Position numbers and translations under genes: made by a program. The notes below the pieces were generated by a model that saw only the letters and a list, made by a program, of their open reading frames with translations, searched no databases and had not been told where the DNA came from. From the IMG/VR virus record IMGVR_UViG_3300048694_000674, positions 62,001-126,000 of that record: a stretch of 64,000 bases of DNA, one strand, 5' to 3'. This stretch comes from a virus. This document shows positions 26,267 through 35,554 of the stretch, piece after piece; position 1 is the first letter of the stretch, and every line of letters begins with the position of its first letter.

Positions 26267-26962
26267 ATGTTTTTTGGTGATGATAAAATTAAATTTATGT
26301 GCGATCCAAGAATGATAGAGGTAATACCAAAACCTTATCCAGCAAGAAAGTATATTCCAGATTGGTATAAAAAGCTTTCAAACCATTGGATGGATAAAGA
26401 TGGTTATGAAACGCCAACAATCAAAAGATGTCCACCATTCCTTGATGCAATGTCAGCTGGTTGGATTATACCTTTCCCAGCAGACACATACGTTCAAGTA
26501 TTTGATGATGGTTCTGGAATAAAATGGAAAACAGATTTCTTTGCTGATACAATTTCAACACATAGTTTGAACCAGATAGAAACTCATCCAAAAGTTCCTA
26601 CTGTGCCCGTAAAGGTTTTGAATTACTGGATGATTCAAACTCCTCCAGGATGGTCTTGTGCTTTTGTGCCACCTCTAAATAGACCAGACGATGTTTTCGA
26701 TCTATTATCTGGTATTGTTGACACAGATAAAAACTTTTGGGAATATGTAAATTTCCCAGGATTTCTCAAAGCAAAGGAAGGCTCGTTCAAAATACCGAGC
26801 GGTCATCCTATGATGCAGGTAATACCATACAAAAGAAACTTCAACAAAGAAGCAGAAGTCAGAGCACTTACTCCAAGAGAAATGCAAAAAGTGCAGAAAC
26901 ATCGCGATAAACATTCAGCAAATTTTAGTAATTATAGAAACAACATGTGGGAAAAGAAATGA
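26267..26962 (+). CDS. Conserved hypothetical protein
   Basis: The 231-residue product is globular and non-repetitive, unlike its neighbours. Recognisable features are PKPYPARKYIPDWYKKL near residue 22, PTIKRCPPFLDAMSAGW near 48 and NYWMIQTPPGWSCAFVPP near 125, a pattern seen in uncharacterised proteins of T4-like marine phages. The last four bases overlap the hydroxylase start, so the two are co-translated. No catalytic motif is identified; a role linked to the oxygenase is possible. Confidence 0.5.
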   Translation: MFFGDDKIKFMCDPRMIEVIPKPYPARKYIPDWYKKLSNHWMDKDGYETPTIKRCPPFLDAMSAGWIIPFPADTYVQVFDDGSGIKWKTDFFADTISTHSLNQIETHPKVPTVPVKVLNYWMIQTPPGWSCAFVPPLNRPDDVFDLLSGIVDTDKNFWEYVNFPGFLKAKEGSFKIPSGHPMMQVIPYKRNFNKEAEVRALTPREMQKVQKHRDKHSANFSNYRNNMWEKK

Positions 26963-27495
26963 TTACAAATCCTCTTTATTGGTCATGGAAAAAAGAAATA
27001 CCAGATTCTGTTTGTGATGCTATTATCGAAGAAGGTAAAAAGTTAGAATTGAAAGATGGTCTTGTTGGAGATGAAAAAAAGCTAAACAAATCTATCAGAA
27101 ACTCTCAAATAGGTTGGTTCTCGAATATTACATGGGTTGCTGGTATTATGCGACATTATACTGAAGTTGCAAATAATCAGGCTTGGAATTTTAAACTAGG
27201 ATACATACAAAATCCACAGTTTACGATCTATTCAAAAGGTGGATTCTATGGGTTTCATCAGGATTCTAGCGTTGTCAACGATGGTATGCGAAAACTGAGC
27301 TGCGTAATAACAATAACCAAACCAGATGAGTATGAGGGCGGCGAATTTGAGTTTGAAGACGGTACAGTTCCAGATATTAAGGAAAGAGGGTCTATTATTG
27401 TATTCCCATCATTCCTTCGTCATAGAGTAAGCCCAGTTACTTCAGGAACAAGGTATTCATTGGTCTCTTGGTATGAAGGTCCGAAGTTTATATAA
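26959..27495 (+). CDS. 2-oxoglutarate/Fe(II) dioxygenase, prolyl-4-hydroxylase-like
   Basis: The ATG at 26959 (ATGA overlap) is preferred to a GTG 12 bp upstream. The product has 178 residues. The double-stranded beta-helix core carries H100-x-D102 in FYGFHQDSS, GGEFEFEDG near 128, the distal H155 in PSFLRHRVSPV and R165, the expected 2-oxoglutarate anchor (GTRYSLVSW). Iron ligands and the cosubstrate Arg are all present, so it should be active. Its closeness to a Pro-Gly-rich collagen-like fibre makes that protein the best substrate candidate. Phages of this group also carry such enzymes elsewhere, so the substrate is inferred. Confidence 0.75.
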   Translation: MITNPLYWSWKKEIPDSVCDAIIEEGKKLELKDGLVGDEKKLNKSIRNSQIGWFSNITWVAGIMRHYTEVANNQAWNFKLGYIQNPQFTIYSKGGFYGFHQDSSVVNDGMRKLSCVITITKPDEYEGGEFEFEDGTVPDIKERGSIIVFPSFLRHRVSPVTSGTRYSLVSWYEGPKFI

Positions 27496-27498
27496 ATA
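27491..27498 (+). promoter_or_regulatory. T4-type late promoter TATAAATA
   Basis: Exact late consensus, 36 nt before the gp13 start. It opens the neck/packaging operon. Confidence 0.65.
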
Positions 27499-27526
27499 CA
27501 AATAAACACTAATAATAGGGTCCAAA

Positions 27527-28264
27527 ATGGCTGTTCCAAGAACCAGAGATGAATTCAAGACATATTGCCTTCGTAGATTAGGAGCTCCTGTTATTGAAAT
27601 TAACGTCGATGATGATCAGGTCGATGATCGTGTGGACGAAGCTATTCGCTATTATTGGGACTATCATTTTGATGGCGCAGAAAAGGTTTACTACAAGTAC
27701 AAAGTAAACGCTGTTGACATAACAAACAGATATATCACAATGCCAGACAACATCATCGGCGTTGTCAATCTATTCCCTATCGGTCAGGCTCTCAATACAA
27801 ACAATCTGTTTAATATTCGTTATCAAATTGCATTGAACGATCTTTATACTTTGACATCAGTTTCGATGGTACCATACTATATGGCGCTTACTCATGTTCA
27901 GTTTCTTGAACAGTTTCTTGTTGGCCAGCAGCCACTCCGCTATAACAGAATGATCAATAAGTTGTATATCGATATGGACTGGACAATCATCAATGAAGGC
28001 GATTATCTAATCGTCGAAGCATATCAGGTTGTTGATCCAGCTGTTTATCCAAAAGCATTTGGCGAACGCCTACTACAGAACTATGCTTCTGCGTTGATCA
28101 AAGAACAGTGGGGAACGAATTTAAAGAAATTTGGTGGTATGCAACTTCCAGGTGGAATTACATTTAATGGCCAACAAATATATGATGAAGGTCATAATGA
28201 AAGATTAGAAATTGAGAAACAAATCTATGATAGCAGCCTACCAATTACAGATATGATAGGCTAA
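27527..28264 (+). CDS. gp13: Neck protein gp13
   Basis: The 245-residue product (MAVPRTRDEFKTYCLRRLGAPVIEINVDDDQVDDRVDEA) matches the N-terminal pattern of gp13 from the cyanophage branch; T4 gp13 is 309 residues. In T4, gp13 and gp14 complete the head after packaging and form the collar to which the tail docks. The gene is followed 2 bp later by gp14 and then gp15, the canonical order. The C-terminal part has PAVYPKAFGERLLQNYASALIKEQWG. Confidence 0.85.
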   Translation: MAVPRTRDEFKTYCLRRLGAPVIEINVDDDQVDDRVDEAIRYYWDYHFDGAEKVYYKYKVNAVDITNRYITMPDNIIGVVNLFPIGQALNTNNLFNIRYQIALNDLYTLTSVSMVPYYMALTHVQFLEQFLVGQQPLRYNRMINKLYIDMDWTIINEGDYLIVEAYQVVDPAVYPKAFGERLLQNYASALIKEQWGTNLKKFGGMQLPGGITFNGQQIYDEGHNERLEIEKQIYDSSLPITDMIG

Positions 28265-28266
28265 TT

Positions 28267-28989
28267 ATGGCAACCAATTTCTACTTCAATAATTTTAAGC
28301 AGTCACAAGAACAAAACCTGCTTGAAAATTTGATCATTGAAGCGATCCGTATATATGGTGAGGATATGTATTATATCCCACGTAATATTAATAATCTAGA
28401 TCAGCTCTATACAGCCGACGATCAATCATCATATACACAAACATTCATGCTTGAGTTCTATATCAAGTCCGTTGATGGTTTTTCTGGTGATGGTAACTTC
28501 ATGTCTAAGTTTGGTCTTGAGATTCGCGATCAGGTTGTATTCTCTGTCGCACAAAAAGTATTCAATCAGGAGATTGGTTCCTATACTACATTGACAAGAC
28601 CACGTGAAGGTGATCTAATATTCTTTCCACTGAACAACAAATGTTTTCAGATCAAGTATGTAAATAAGTTTGAGATGTTTTATCAGTTAGGCGCATTACA
28701 GACATGGGAAATGACTTGTGAATTGTTCGAGTATTCTAACGAAGTATTCAATACAGGTATACCAGAGATCGACGCTATTCAGACTAATTTCAGTACCAAC
28801 ATAATTGATTATAGCGTAAAAGACGAACAAGGTCAAGCACTTTTAGACGAAGAAGGAAATTATATTGTTATGGAGCAATATGATTTAGCAACAATTATTG
28901 GTACTGGCGAGAATGATATTATTCAACAAGAATCAGATCAATTTGTTGACTTTACGGTTCAGGATCCATTTAGCGAGGGTCATGTGTAA
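28267..28989 (+). CDS. gp14: Neck protein gp14
   Basis: The 240-residue product (NFYFNNFKQSQEQNLLENLIIEAIRIYGEDMYYIPR) matches T4 gp14 (256 residues). Typical features are FMLEFYIKSVDGFSGDGNFMSKFGLEIRDQ and the LTRPREGDLIFFP segment. It partners gp13 in the neck. Its stop overlaps the ATG of a homing-endonuclease-like gene, which separates it from gp15. Confidence 0.85.
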   Translation: MATNFYFNNFKQSQEQNLLENLIIEAIRIYGEDMYYIPRNINNLDQLYTADDQSSYTQTFMLEFYIKSVDGFSGDGNFMSKFGLEIRDQVVFSVAQKVFNQEIGSYTTLTRPREGDLIFFPLNNKCFQIKYVNKFEMFYQLGALQTWEMTCELFEYSNEVFNTGIPEIDAIQTNFSTNIIDYSVKDEQGQALLDEEGNYIVMEQYDLATIIGTGENDIIQQESDQFVDFTVQDPFSEGHV

Positions 28990-29567
28990 TGTACACATAT
29001 TTAATTGGATGGAGCGATAAAAATATATTTTATTATGGTGTTCGTTATGCAAAAAAATCTGATCCAAACGAATTGTGGAAAACATATTTTACTTCTTCAA
29101 AATATGTAAAATCATTTAGAGAAAAAAATGGCGATCCAGACATAATTCAAATAAGAAAAACATTCAATGATAAAAAAGCAGCTATATTGTGGGAACATAA
29201 AGTTCTCAAAAGATTAAATGTGGTAAAGGATGAAAAATGGTTAAATAAAACAGATAATTTCGCAATCGATTACACATCATCAAAAAGAAATACAATTCCT
29301 GGTATGTTAGCTTCGAAGAAAAAAATTAAAGGTAAAACTTACGAAGAACTTTATGGTCTTGAAAAGGCTGCATTTTTAAAAGAAAGATCAAAAGGAATTA
29401 TGGAAGAGAATTGGAATAACCAAGAAACAAGATTAAAAATGTCAAAAAAACCTTCTGATACTTCGAAATATAAAGAAGCTGCATTGAAAAGATGGGCTAA
29501 CAAAGAACAACGCGAAAAGCTTTGTGCTAGTATGCGTGGTGTTTCTAAAAAGTCCAAGGAGGTGTAA
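28989..29567 (+). CDS. Putative homing endonuclease inserted between gp14 and gp15
   Basis: The 192-residue basic product begins MYTYLIGWSDKNIFYYGVRY, a GIY-YIG-like first motif, and continues with DLW-like (NELWKTYFTSSKYVK) and HKVLKRLNV. The C-terminus is Lys/Arg-rich with SKKPSDTSKYKEAALKRW, as in DNA-binding tails. Related freestanding homing endonucleases are frequent between late genes of T4-like phages. The gene is more AT-rich than its neighbours. It ends at GGTGTAA, directly in the leader of gp15, and appears to have disturbed the gp15 start. Confidence 0.65.
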   Translation: MYTYLIGWSDKNIFYYGVRYAKKSDPNELWKTYFTSSKYVKSFREKNGDPDIIQIRKTFNDKKAAILWEHKVLKRLNVVKDEKWLNKTDNFAIDYTSSKRNTIPGMLASKKKIKGKTYEELYGLEKAAFLKERSKGIMEENWNNQETRLKMSKKPSDTSKYKEAALKRWANKEQREKLCASMRGVSKKSKEV

Positions 29568-29568
29568 C

Positions 29569-30408
29569 ATTTTCGGGCATAATTTTTACTACCAAACGAT
29601 TCGTAAATACGTTGCGCTATTTGGCACATTATTCAACGATATTCATATCTCAAGAACAGATAAGAATGGGAATCTTGTTGCATATATGAAGGTTCCAATT
29701 ACCTACTCAGCAAAAGATAAAATGCTGGCGCGTATTCAACAGGATCCTAATATTGACCGACCAACAGCAACGATACCACTTCCTCTTATGACATTTGAGC
29801 TTACATCAACAACATATGATGGCGATCGTAAGTTACCAACTATCAATAGATCAGCTACCAAGAATGCAAACAACAGCAATATTGTAAATTATCAATACAA
29901 TCCTGTGCCATATAATTTTGGATTCCGACTGAATATTCTTGTTAAAAATGCAGAAGATGGTACAAAAATTGTTGAACAGATCCTCCCATTCTTTACACCA
30001 GACTTCACTGTCACGGTTCAACTAATACCTCAGATGAACGAATTGAAAGATATTCCTGTTATCCTCAACAGTATTTCACATGAAGATACGTACAGCGGCG
30101 ACCTAAAAGAAAGACAGACTCTAACATGGACTCTTGACTTTACATTGAAGGGTTATCTGTATGGTCCAATCAAAACATCGAAGATTATCAAGTATGCAAA
30201 CGTATATTTCTATACACCATCTGTTCCAGATGGTCAGTTAGTAGCAGCTGTTGGGAATACAGCAAATGTTTCATATATACATATACAGCCAGGATTAACA
30301 GCAAATGGTATGCCAACATCAAATGCTGCTTTATCAATACCTGTAGCTGACATTAATATAACTGATGATTTTGGATATGTAATAGAGAAGGTAGATGCCC
30401 CAGAATAA
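29569..30408 (+). CDS. gp15: Tail sheath stabiliser/terminator gp15
   Basis: The homologous N-terminus is FGHNFYYQTIRKYVALFGTLFNDIHI, matching gp15 of T4-like phages (T4: 272 residues). There is no ATG, GTG or TTG at this point. An ATT at 29569 lies 6 bp after a perfect AAGGAGG, giving a 279-residue protein, so I place the start there. The alternative is an upstream ATG at 29524 inside the endonuclease gene, giving 15 foreign residues. In T4, gp15 caps the tail and joins it to the neck. The end overlaps gp16 by 14 bp. Confidence 0.75.
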   Translation: MFGHNFYYQTIRKYVALFGTLFNDIHISRTDKNGNLVAYMKVPITYSAKDKMLARIQQDPNIDRPTATIPLPLMTFELTSTTYDGDRKLPTINRSATKNANNSNIVNYQYNPVPYNFGFRLNILVKNAEDGTKIVEQILPFFTPDFTVTVQLIPQMNELKDIPVILNSISHEDTYSGDLKERQTLTWTLDFTLKGYLYGPIKTSKIIKYANVYFYTPSVPDGQLVAAVGNTANVSYIHIQPGLTANGMPTSNAALSIPVADINITDDFGYVIEKVDAPE

Positions 30409-30817
30409 TAATGATCCTATTGGTAAGGCGCTTAATCTCGCACCAATAACAACTGAGAATGCTGTCAAGTCTATAGTCGCCAAAGCGCATGACGATTCAG
30501 CTAAAAATGATTTCGAAATGGCTCGTTCAAATATACATGAGGTCATTCAGAATGGCGTCAATGCAATGGAAAAACTATCACAGATTGCTGACAGCAGCCA
30601 ACATCCAAGAGCATTCGAAGTTCTAGCAAAGCTTATGGAAACAATGCTTCAGGCGAATAAAGATTTACTTGCGCTTCAAAAAGATATTCGTGAGATAGAT
30701 GCTAAAGACACACCAACAAACGAACAAGCAAAGTCAGTTACCAATAACCTTTTCGTAGGATCAACAGCAGATCTCCAAAAAGCAATAGAAAATATGAAAA
30801 ATGGAAATAGATCTTAG
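30395..30817 (+). CDS. gp16: Small terminase subunit gp16
   Basis: The 140-residue product is all-helical: a short N-terminal segment, a long coiled-coil centre (NIHEVIQNGVNAMEKLSQIADSSQHPRAFEVLAKLMETMLQANKDLL) and a C-terminal VTNNLFVGSTADLQKAIENMK. T4 gp16 has 164 residues and forms a ring that recognises DNA and stimulates gp17. It sits in the standard place between gp15 and gp17 and overlaps both. Confidence 0.8.
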   Translation: MPQNNNDPIGKALNLAPITTENAVKSIVAKAHDDSAKNDFEMARSNIHEVIQNGVNAMEKLSQIADSSQHPRAFEVLAKLMETMLQANKDLLALQKDIREIDAKDTPTNEQAKSVTNNLFVGSTADLQKAIENMKNGNRS

Positions 30818-32450
30818 TAGTCTAAAAGGTTATAATGGTAATCTTCTATTAAAAAGATCCAATCAGAATATTGAATGGACTCCTGAATTAGTTGAAGAAT
30901 ATGTCAAATGTTCCAACGATGTAATATACTTCACAGAAAAGTATATGAAAATCATCAACATTGACAAAGGTCTAGTTAGCTTTACACTCTACGAATATCA
31001 AAAAGAAATGCTCCAGTCGATGCAGGAGAATCGTTTTACGATTATTGCTACTGCTCGTCAGGCTGGTAAGTCGACTGTAACCTGCGCATTTATATTGTGG
31101 TATATCATTTTCCATGCTGAAAAAACTGTTGCGTTGCTGGCTAACAAAGGCGAAACAGCGAGAGAAATTCTTGGTCGTGTTCAGCTAGCATATCAACACC
31201 TACCTAAATGGCTGCAACAGGGCGTTAAAGAATGGAACAAGGGTTCTATGGAACTCGAAAACAACAGCCGTGTTCTTGCTGCAGCTACATCATCAGATGC
31301 CATTCGTGGTTATTCTATTAATCTTCTGTTTATCGACGAAGCTGCATTTATTGAGAACTGGGATACGTTTTTTACATCAGTTTATCCTACAATTTCTTCT
31401 GGTAAAGAATCTAAGATTGTTCTTGTTTCCACACCAAACGGATTGAACCATTTTTATTCATTGTGGATCAATGCCAAAGAAGGAAGAAACGGATACAACC
31501 CAATACAAGTAACATTCGATAAAGTTCCTGGACGCGATGAAAAGTGGAAACAAGAAACACTAGCTTCAATGAATTTCGATATTCCTAAGTTCGAACAGGA
31601 ATACTGCGTCGAATTTATGGGTAGCTCTGGTACTCTTATTGCTGGCTGGAAACTAAAGGAGCTCGTTCATCAAACACCAATAACGCATAAAGAAGGGCTG
31701 TCACAATATTTCCAGCCAAAGGAAAGACATGTCTATGTTACTGTTTGTGACGTTTCCAGAGGTAAGGGACTAGACTATTCAGCATTTCACGTAATAGATG
31801 TTACCTCTATGCCATACGTTCAGGTTTGTTCATATAGAAGCAATACAATAACACCAGTAGATTATGCGGCTGTTATTTTCAGAGTTTCAAAGGCATATAA
31901 CAATGCTTCTGTTCTTGTTGAAATTAACGATATCGGCGAGCAGGTAAGCAGCTCTCTTCATTATGATTTCGAGTATGAGTATGTTCTGTTTACTGAAAAT
32001 GCAGGTAGAGCTGGTAAACGTGTCTCCGCTGGTTTCGGTGGCGGTAGCGTAGATAAAGGTATCCGTACAACAAAACAGGTCAAAGCAACAGGCTGTGCTA
32101 TTCTAAAACTGCTGATCGAACAGAATCAGCTGGTAATAAACGACTTCCATACTATAGAAGAACTGGCTACGTTTTCTCGAAAGAAAAATAGCTATGAAGC
32201 GGAGGAAGGTAAACATGATGATATGGTTATGCCTTTGGTATTGTTTGCTTGGTTATCAGACCAGCAATACTTCAAAGACTACACCGATATAAATACCTTA
32301 TTAAAGCTCCGAGAAAAAACTGAGGAAGACGTCCTCAATGACCTTTCTCCTTTTGGATTTGTTGATGATGGTCGAGGCGATTTTATAGATGATCTCGACT
32401 TGCCCCCATCAGGTAATTGGATGTTTGGAGTAGAAAATGAAAAATTATAA
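30801..32450 (+). CDS. gp17: Large terminase subunit gp17
   Basis: The 549-residue product carries the packaging ATPase: Walker A ARQAGKST (85-92), Walker B LLFIDEAAF (175-183) and coupling motif STPNG (210-214). The C-terminal RNase H-like nuclease has D317 (TVCDVSRG), E374 (LVEIND) and D473/D474 (KHDDMV), matching the three acidic residues of T4 gp17. T4 gp17 is 610 residues. It translocates and cuts concatemeric DNA at the portal. No intron or intein interrupts it. Confidence 0.93.
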   Translation: MEIDLSSLKGYNGNLLLKRSNQNIEWTPELVEEYVKCSNDVIYFTEKYMKIINIDKGLVSFTLYEYQKEMLQSMQENRFTIIATARQAGKSTVTCAFILWYIIFHAEKTVALLANKGETAREILGRVQLAYQHLPKWLQQGVKEWNKGSMELENNSRVLAAATSSDAIRGYSINLLFIDEAAFIENWDTFFTSVYPTISSGKESKIVLVSTPNGLNHFYSLWINAKEGRNGYNPIQVTFDKVPGRDEKWKQETLASMNFDIPKFEQEYCVEFMGSSGTLIAGWKLKELVHQTPITHKEGLSQYFQPKERHVYVTVCDVSRGKGLDYSAFHVIDVTSMPYVQVCSYRSNTITPVDYAAVIFRVSKAYNNASVLVEINDIGEQVSSSLHYDFEYEYVLFTENAGRAGKRVSAGFGGGSVDKGIRTTKQVKATGCAILKLLIEQNQLVINDFHTIEELATFSRKKNSYEAEEGKHDDMVMPLVLFAWLSDQQYFKDYTDINTLLKLREKTEEDVLNDLSPFGFVDDGRGDFIDDLDLPPSGNWMFGVENEKL

Positions 32451-32453
32451 ATA
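32446..32453 (+). promoter_or_regulatory. T4-type late promoter TATAAATA
   Basis: Exact late consensus overlapping the gp17 stop, 52 nt before the gp18 start. Confidence 0.65.
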
Positions 32454-32497
32454 ATTTGTAGAATTACAAATACCTTTTCTATGGAAGGAGAGTCCAA

Positions 32498-34882
32498 ATG
32501 CCATTTCAACTTAGTCCAGGCGTAAACATCACTGAAATCGACCTGACAACAATTGTTCCTGCAGTTGCCACATCAACTGGCGCTATTGCAGGTGTTTTCA
32601 ATTGGGGTCCGATCGGTGAACGTGTTCTGATTGATTCAGAAACTGCGCTATTAAATACTTTCGGTAAGCCAAATGCTAACAACGCAGAAACATGGTTCAC
32701 TGCAGCTAACTTCTTGGGCTATACAAATAGCCTTTATGTAGTTCGTGCTGCTAACACAACTGCAACAGAAGCTAATACCGTTTCTGCAAAGAACTCATAT
32801 GCTAACGTAGGTTCGGTTTCAAACGGCGCTATCGTTCTCAATAACAACGACTTTGCTGCAAAAGACGGTACATTCGATACAGACATTCTATTCGCTTCTC
32901 GTTATCCAGGCGATATTGGTAACTCACTAGAAATTTCTGTTTGCGATACAGCAAATGCATATTCTTCAAATATTGAGTTAATCTCCTCAACAGCTGCTGT
33001 ATTCAACCTACAGGCTAATGCTACTGGTGTTGATACTACATCAAATACTATCCTTCTTGTAAATGCTAACACAAAGGTAGAAGTTGGCTCAAGACTCGTT
33101 TATACAGTTCCAGCTGGTAACACCGCAATCGGCGGTCTAAACGGTGGTTCGGTTTATTACGTTTCATTCGTTAACAGCTCTGCTTTTGCCCTTACAACAA
33201 GTCCAGGTGGTCCAAACGTAAATATCACAGAATCAAGAACTGGTGTTGCTGAAACTCACACTGTTTCTAACTTCCAGGACACAAAGGCTACTTTCTCAAT
33301 TACTATTGGTTCTCGTTTCGCAACAGTAGCTGCTACATCAACTAGCGGTAACGTAACTGCCGCAAACGCATTGCTTACTTCTGTATTGGGCGGTCTAACT
33401 GTTGGCGATAATGTTACACTCGGTAACAGCTCAATTGGTATTCAGTACAATACTATTAGATCCATAACAAATAGCTCAAACGCTACTGTATCAACTGGCA
33501 CAGTAGTATTCGATAACATCTATAGCCTAAGCAAAGACTTTGTTGCTAATACATCAGAGAACGGTACAGCAACATCTGTTCTAATCAATCGTAAATGGGC
33601 ATATTTCAATGTAATCGAAAGTGCTCCAACAACATCAGAATATGTTTCTGGATTTGGAAACTCATCTGCTGTTGATACAATGAGCATCGTTGTTGTTGAC
33701 CAGGACGGTCGTTTCACTGGCACTCCAGGCGCTCTTCTTGAAACATACGTAAATGTTTCACGTGCGAAAGATGCTAAGACAGTTGGCGGTCAAACAAACT
33801 ACTACAGAAACTTGATCAATAACAGTTCAAGATACATCTGGGCTATCAATGATCGCTCAAATGCTGCTTCAAACACTGCAATGAATATTGCTTCTTCAAC
33901 TAACTATACACCTCTAACACTTTCGTTCGTTGGTGGTGCTGATGGTTATACAGAATCAACTGTTCCTCTATCAGTAATTACAAGCGGCTATCAGTTGTTT
34001 GCTTCTCCTGAAGATGTTGATGTTTCTCTCATCCTTCAAGGTAAGCCAATCAGCGGTTCTACTTCATCTGGTGGATTCACAGTTGGCAACTTCCAGCTAG
34101 CAAATTATCTAATCGATAACATTGCTGACGTAAGAAAAGACTGCGTTGTATTCCTTACTCCAGATGACGCTATTACAACAGGTAATGTCGGTAACGAATC
34201 TTCAGCAATTGTTGCTTGGAGAAACGTAATTCACGATAGCTCATATGCTGTAATGGACTCTGGCTACAAGTATATGTACGATCGTTACAACGACCTATAT
34301 CGCTATGTACCAACAAACGGCGACGTAGCTGGTCTTTGCGCTCGTACTGACTCACAGCGCGACCCATGGTGGTCACCAGCTGGTCTAAATCGTGGTCAGA
34401 TCAGAAACGTAGTAAAAATGCGTTACAATCCAGGCAAGTCAGCAAGAGACAACCTTTACAAGAATGGTGTCAACCCAGTTGTATCATTCCCAGGAGAAGG
34501 AACTGTTCTTTATGGCGATAAGACTCTTCAGTCTAAGCCATCAGCATTCGATCGTATCAATGTTCGTCGTCTGTTTATTGTTCTGGAGAAAGCAATTGCA
34601 ACTGCTTCTAAGTTCACTCTATTCGAGTTCAACGATGAGTTTACAAGAGCGCAGTTCAAGAACTTGATCACTCCTTATCTTCGTGACATTCAGGGTCGTC
34701 GTGGTATCACTGACTTCTTGGTTGTTTGCGATAACACAAACAATACGCCTCAGGTGATCGATTCGAATCAGTTCGTCGGTGATATCTATATTAAGCCAGC
34801 TCGTTCAATCAACTTCATTCAGCTTAACTTTGTTGCTGTCGCTACAGGTGTTCAGTTCTCTGAAGTTGTTGGCAAGTTCTAA
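32498..34882 (+). CDS. gp18: Tail sheath protein gp18
   Basis: The 794-residue product begins MPFQLSPGVNITEIDLTTIV, the typical sheath N-terminus, and has VFNWGPIGERVLI. T4 gp18 is 659 residues; the extra length lies in a Ser/Thr-rich middle (about 120-400) that would form the outer domain. The C-terminus (FRDIQG-like YLRDIQGRRGITDFLVVCDNTNNTP and AVATGVQFSEV) is the conserved sheath core. Ribosome site GGAGAG precedes ATG. Contraction of this sheath drives the tube into the host. Confidence 0.92.
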   Translation: MPFQLSPGVNITEIDLTTIVPAVATSTGAIAGVFNWGPIGERVLIDSETALLNTFGKPNANNAETWFTAANFLGYTNSLYVVRAANTTATEANTVSAKNSYANVGSVSNGAIVLNNNDFAAKDGTFDTDILFASRYPGDIGNSLEISVCDTANAYSSNIELISSTAAVFNLQANATGVDTTSNTILLVNANTKVEVGSRLVYTVPAGNTAIGGLNGGSVYYVSFVNSSAFALTTSPGGPNVNITESRTGVAETHTVSNFQDTKATFSITIGSRFATVAATSTSGNVTAANALLTSVLGGLTVGDNVTLGNSSIGIQYNTIRSITNSSNATVSTGTVVFDNIYSLSKDFVANTSENGTATSVLINRKWAYFNVIESAPTTSEYVSGFGNSSAVDTMSIVVVDQDGRFTGTPGALLETYVNVSRAKDAKTVGGQTNYYRNLINNSSRYIWAINDRSNAASNTAMNIASSTNYTPLTLSFVGGADGYTESTVPLSVITSGYQLFASPEDVDVSLILQGKPISGSTSSGGFTVGNFQLANYLIDNIADVRKDCVVFLTPDDAITTGNVGNESSAIVAWRNVIHDSSYAVMDSGYKYMYDRYNDLYRYVPTNGDVAGLCARTDSQRDPWWSPAGLNRGQIRNVVKMRYNPGKSARDNLYKNGVNPVVSFPGEGTVLYGDKTLQSKPSAFDRINVRRLFIVLEKAIATASKFTLFEFNDEFTRAQFKNLITPYLRDIQGRRGITDFLVVCDNTNNTPQVIDSNQFVGDIYIKPARSINFIQLNFVAVATGVQFSEVVGKF

Positions 34883-34888
34883 TAAATA
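34881..34888 (+). promoter_or_regulatory. Late promoter-like AATAAATA
   Basis: Seven of eight match to the late consensus, overlapping the gp18 stop and 35 nt before gp19. Spacing agrees with the exact sites. Confidence 0.45.
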
Positions 34889-34915
34889 GATAAAACTCGA
34901 AAGGGAGTATAATAA

Positions 34916-35512
34916 ATGGCTTCAGGTTTCAATATTAGCACTTTTAAGTCAAGAGGTCTAACTCTTGGCGGTGCTCGTCCTTCGCTGTTCGAAGTGTACT
35001 TGTCAATTCCACCATTCGTTGCGGCAGATACTGGATCGGATACCAAATTCCGATTCACCTGCCGTGCGGCACAACTACCAGCTGCTACAGTTAGCGCGAT
35101 CGATGTAAATTACTTCGGTCGTCCTATTAAATTTGCTGGCGATAGAACATTTGCTGATTGGACAGTAACAGTAATGAACGACGAAGATTTCCTCGTTCGC
35201 TCAATGTTCGAAAAGTGGTCAAATGCTCTAAACAAGCTACAGGCTAACGTTCGTCAGGCTTATGGTTCAGAAAACGACTATAAGGCAACATTGAATGTTC
35301 TCCAATATTCAAAGTCTGGTAATCTAATCCGTGGTTACGATATTATTGGTGCTTTCCCAACAACAGTTGATTCTATCGACCTAAATTGGGATGCAACAAA
35401 CCAGATCGAAACATTCGGTGTTACATTCTCTTATGATTATTGGTTGCCAACTGATGGTACAGAGCTAAGAAATGCTTATCTTGGTTCTGCAACATCGCCT
35501 GTTTCAACTTAA
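34916..35512 (+). CDS. gp19: Tail tube protein gp19
   Basis: The 198-residue product (FNISTFKSRGLTLGGARPSLFEVYLSIPP) has the tube-protein layout: FTCRAAQLPAATV, PIKFAGDRTFADWTVTVMNDEDF and FPTTVDSIDLNWDATNQIETFGVTFSYDYW. T4 gp19 is 163 residues. It stacks in hexameric rings inside the sheath. Placement directly after gp18 is canonical, and a hairpin terminator follows. Confidence 0.9.
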   Translation: MASGFNISTFKSRGLTLGGARPSLFEVYLSIPPFVAADTGSDTKFRFTCRAAQLPAATVSAIDVNYFGRPIKFAGDRTFADWTVTVMNDEDFLVRSMFEKWSNALNKLQANVRQAYGSENDYKATLNVLQYSKSGNLIRGYDIIGAFPTTVDSIDLNWDATNQIETFGVTFSYDYWLPTDGTELRNAYLGSATSPVST

Positions 35513-35554
35513 TATATATGATGATAGCCTCTTTTAGATTAATGTAATTTTAGA

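Noticed and set aside
28989-29567. Group I intron around the endonuclease between gp14 and gp15
   Set aside because: gp14 and gp15 are each complete genes and not split exons; no interrupted coding sequence is seen.
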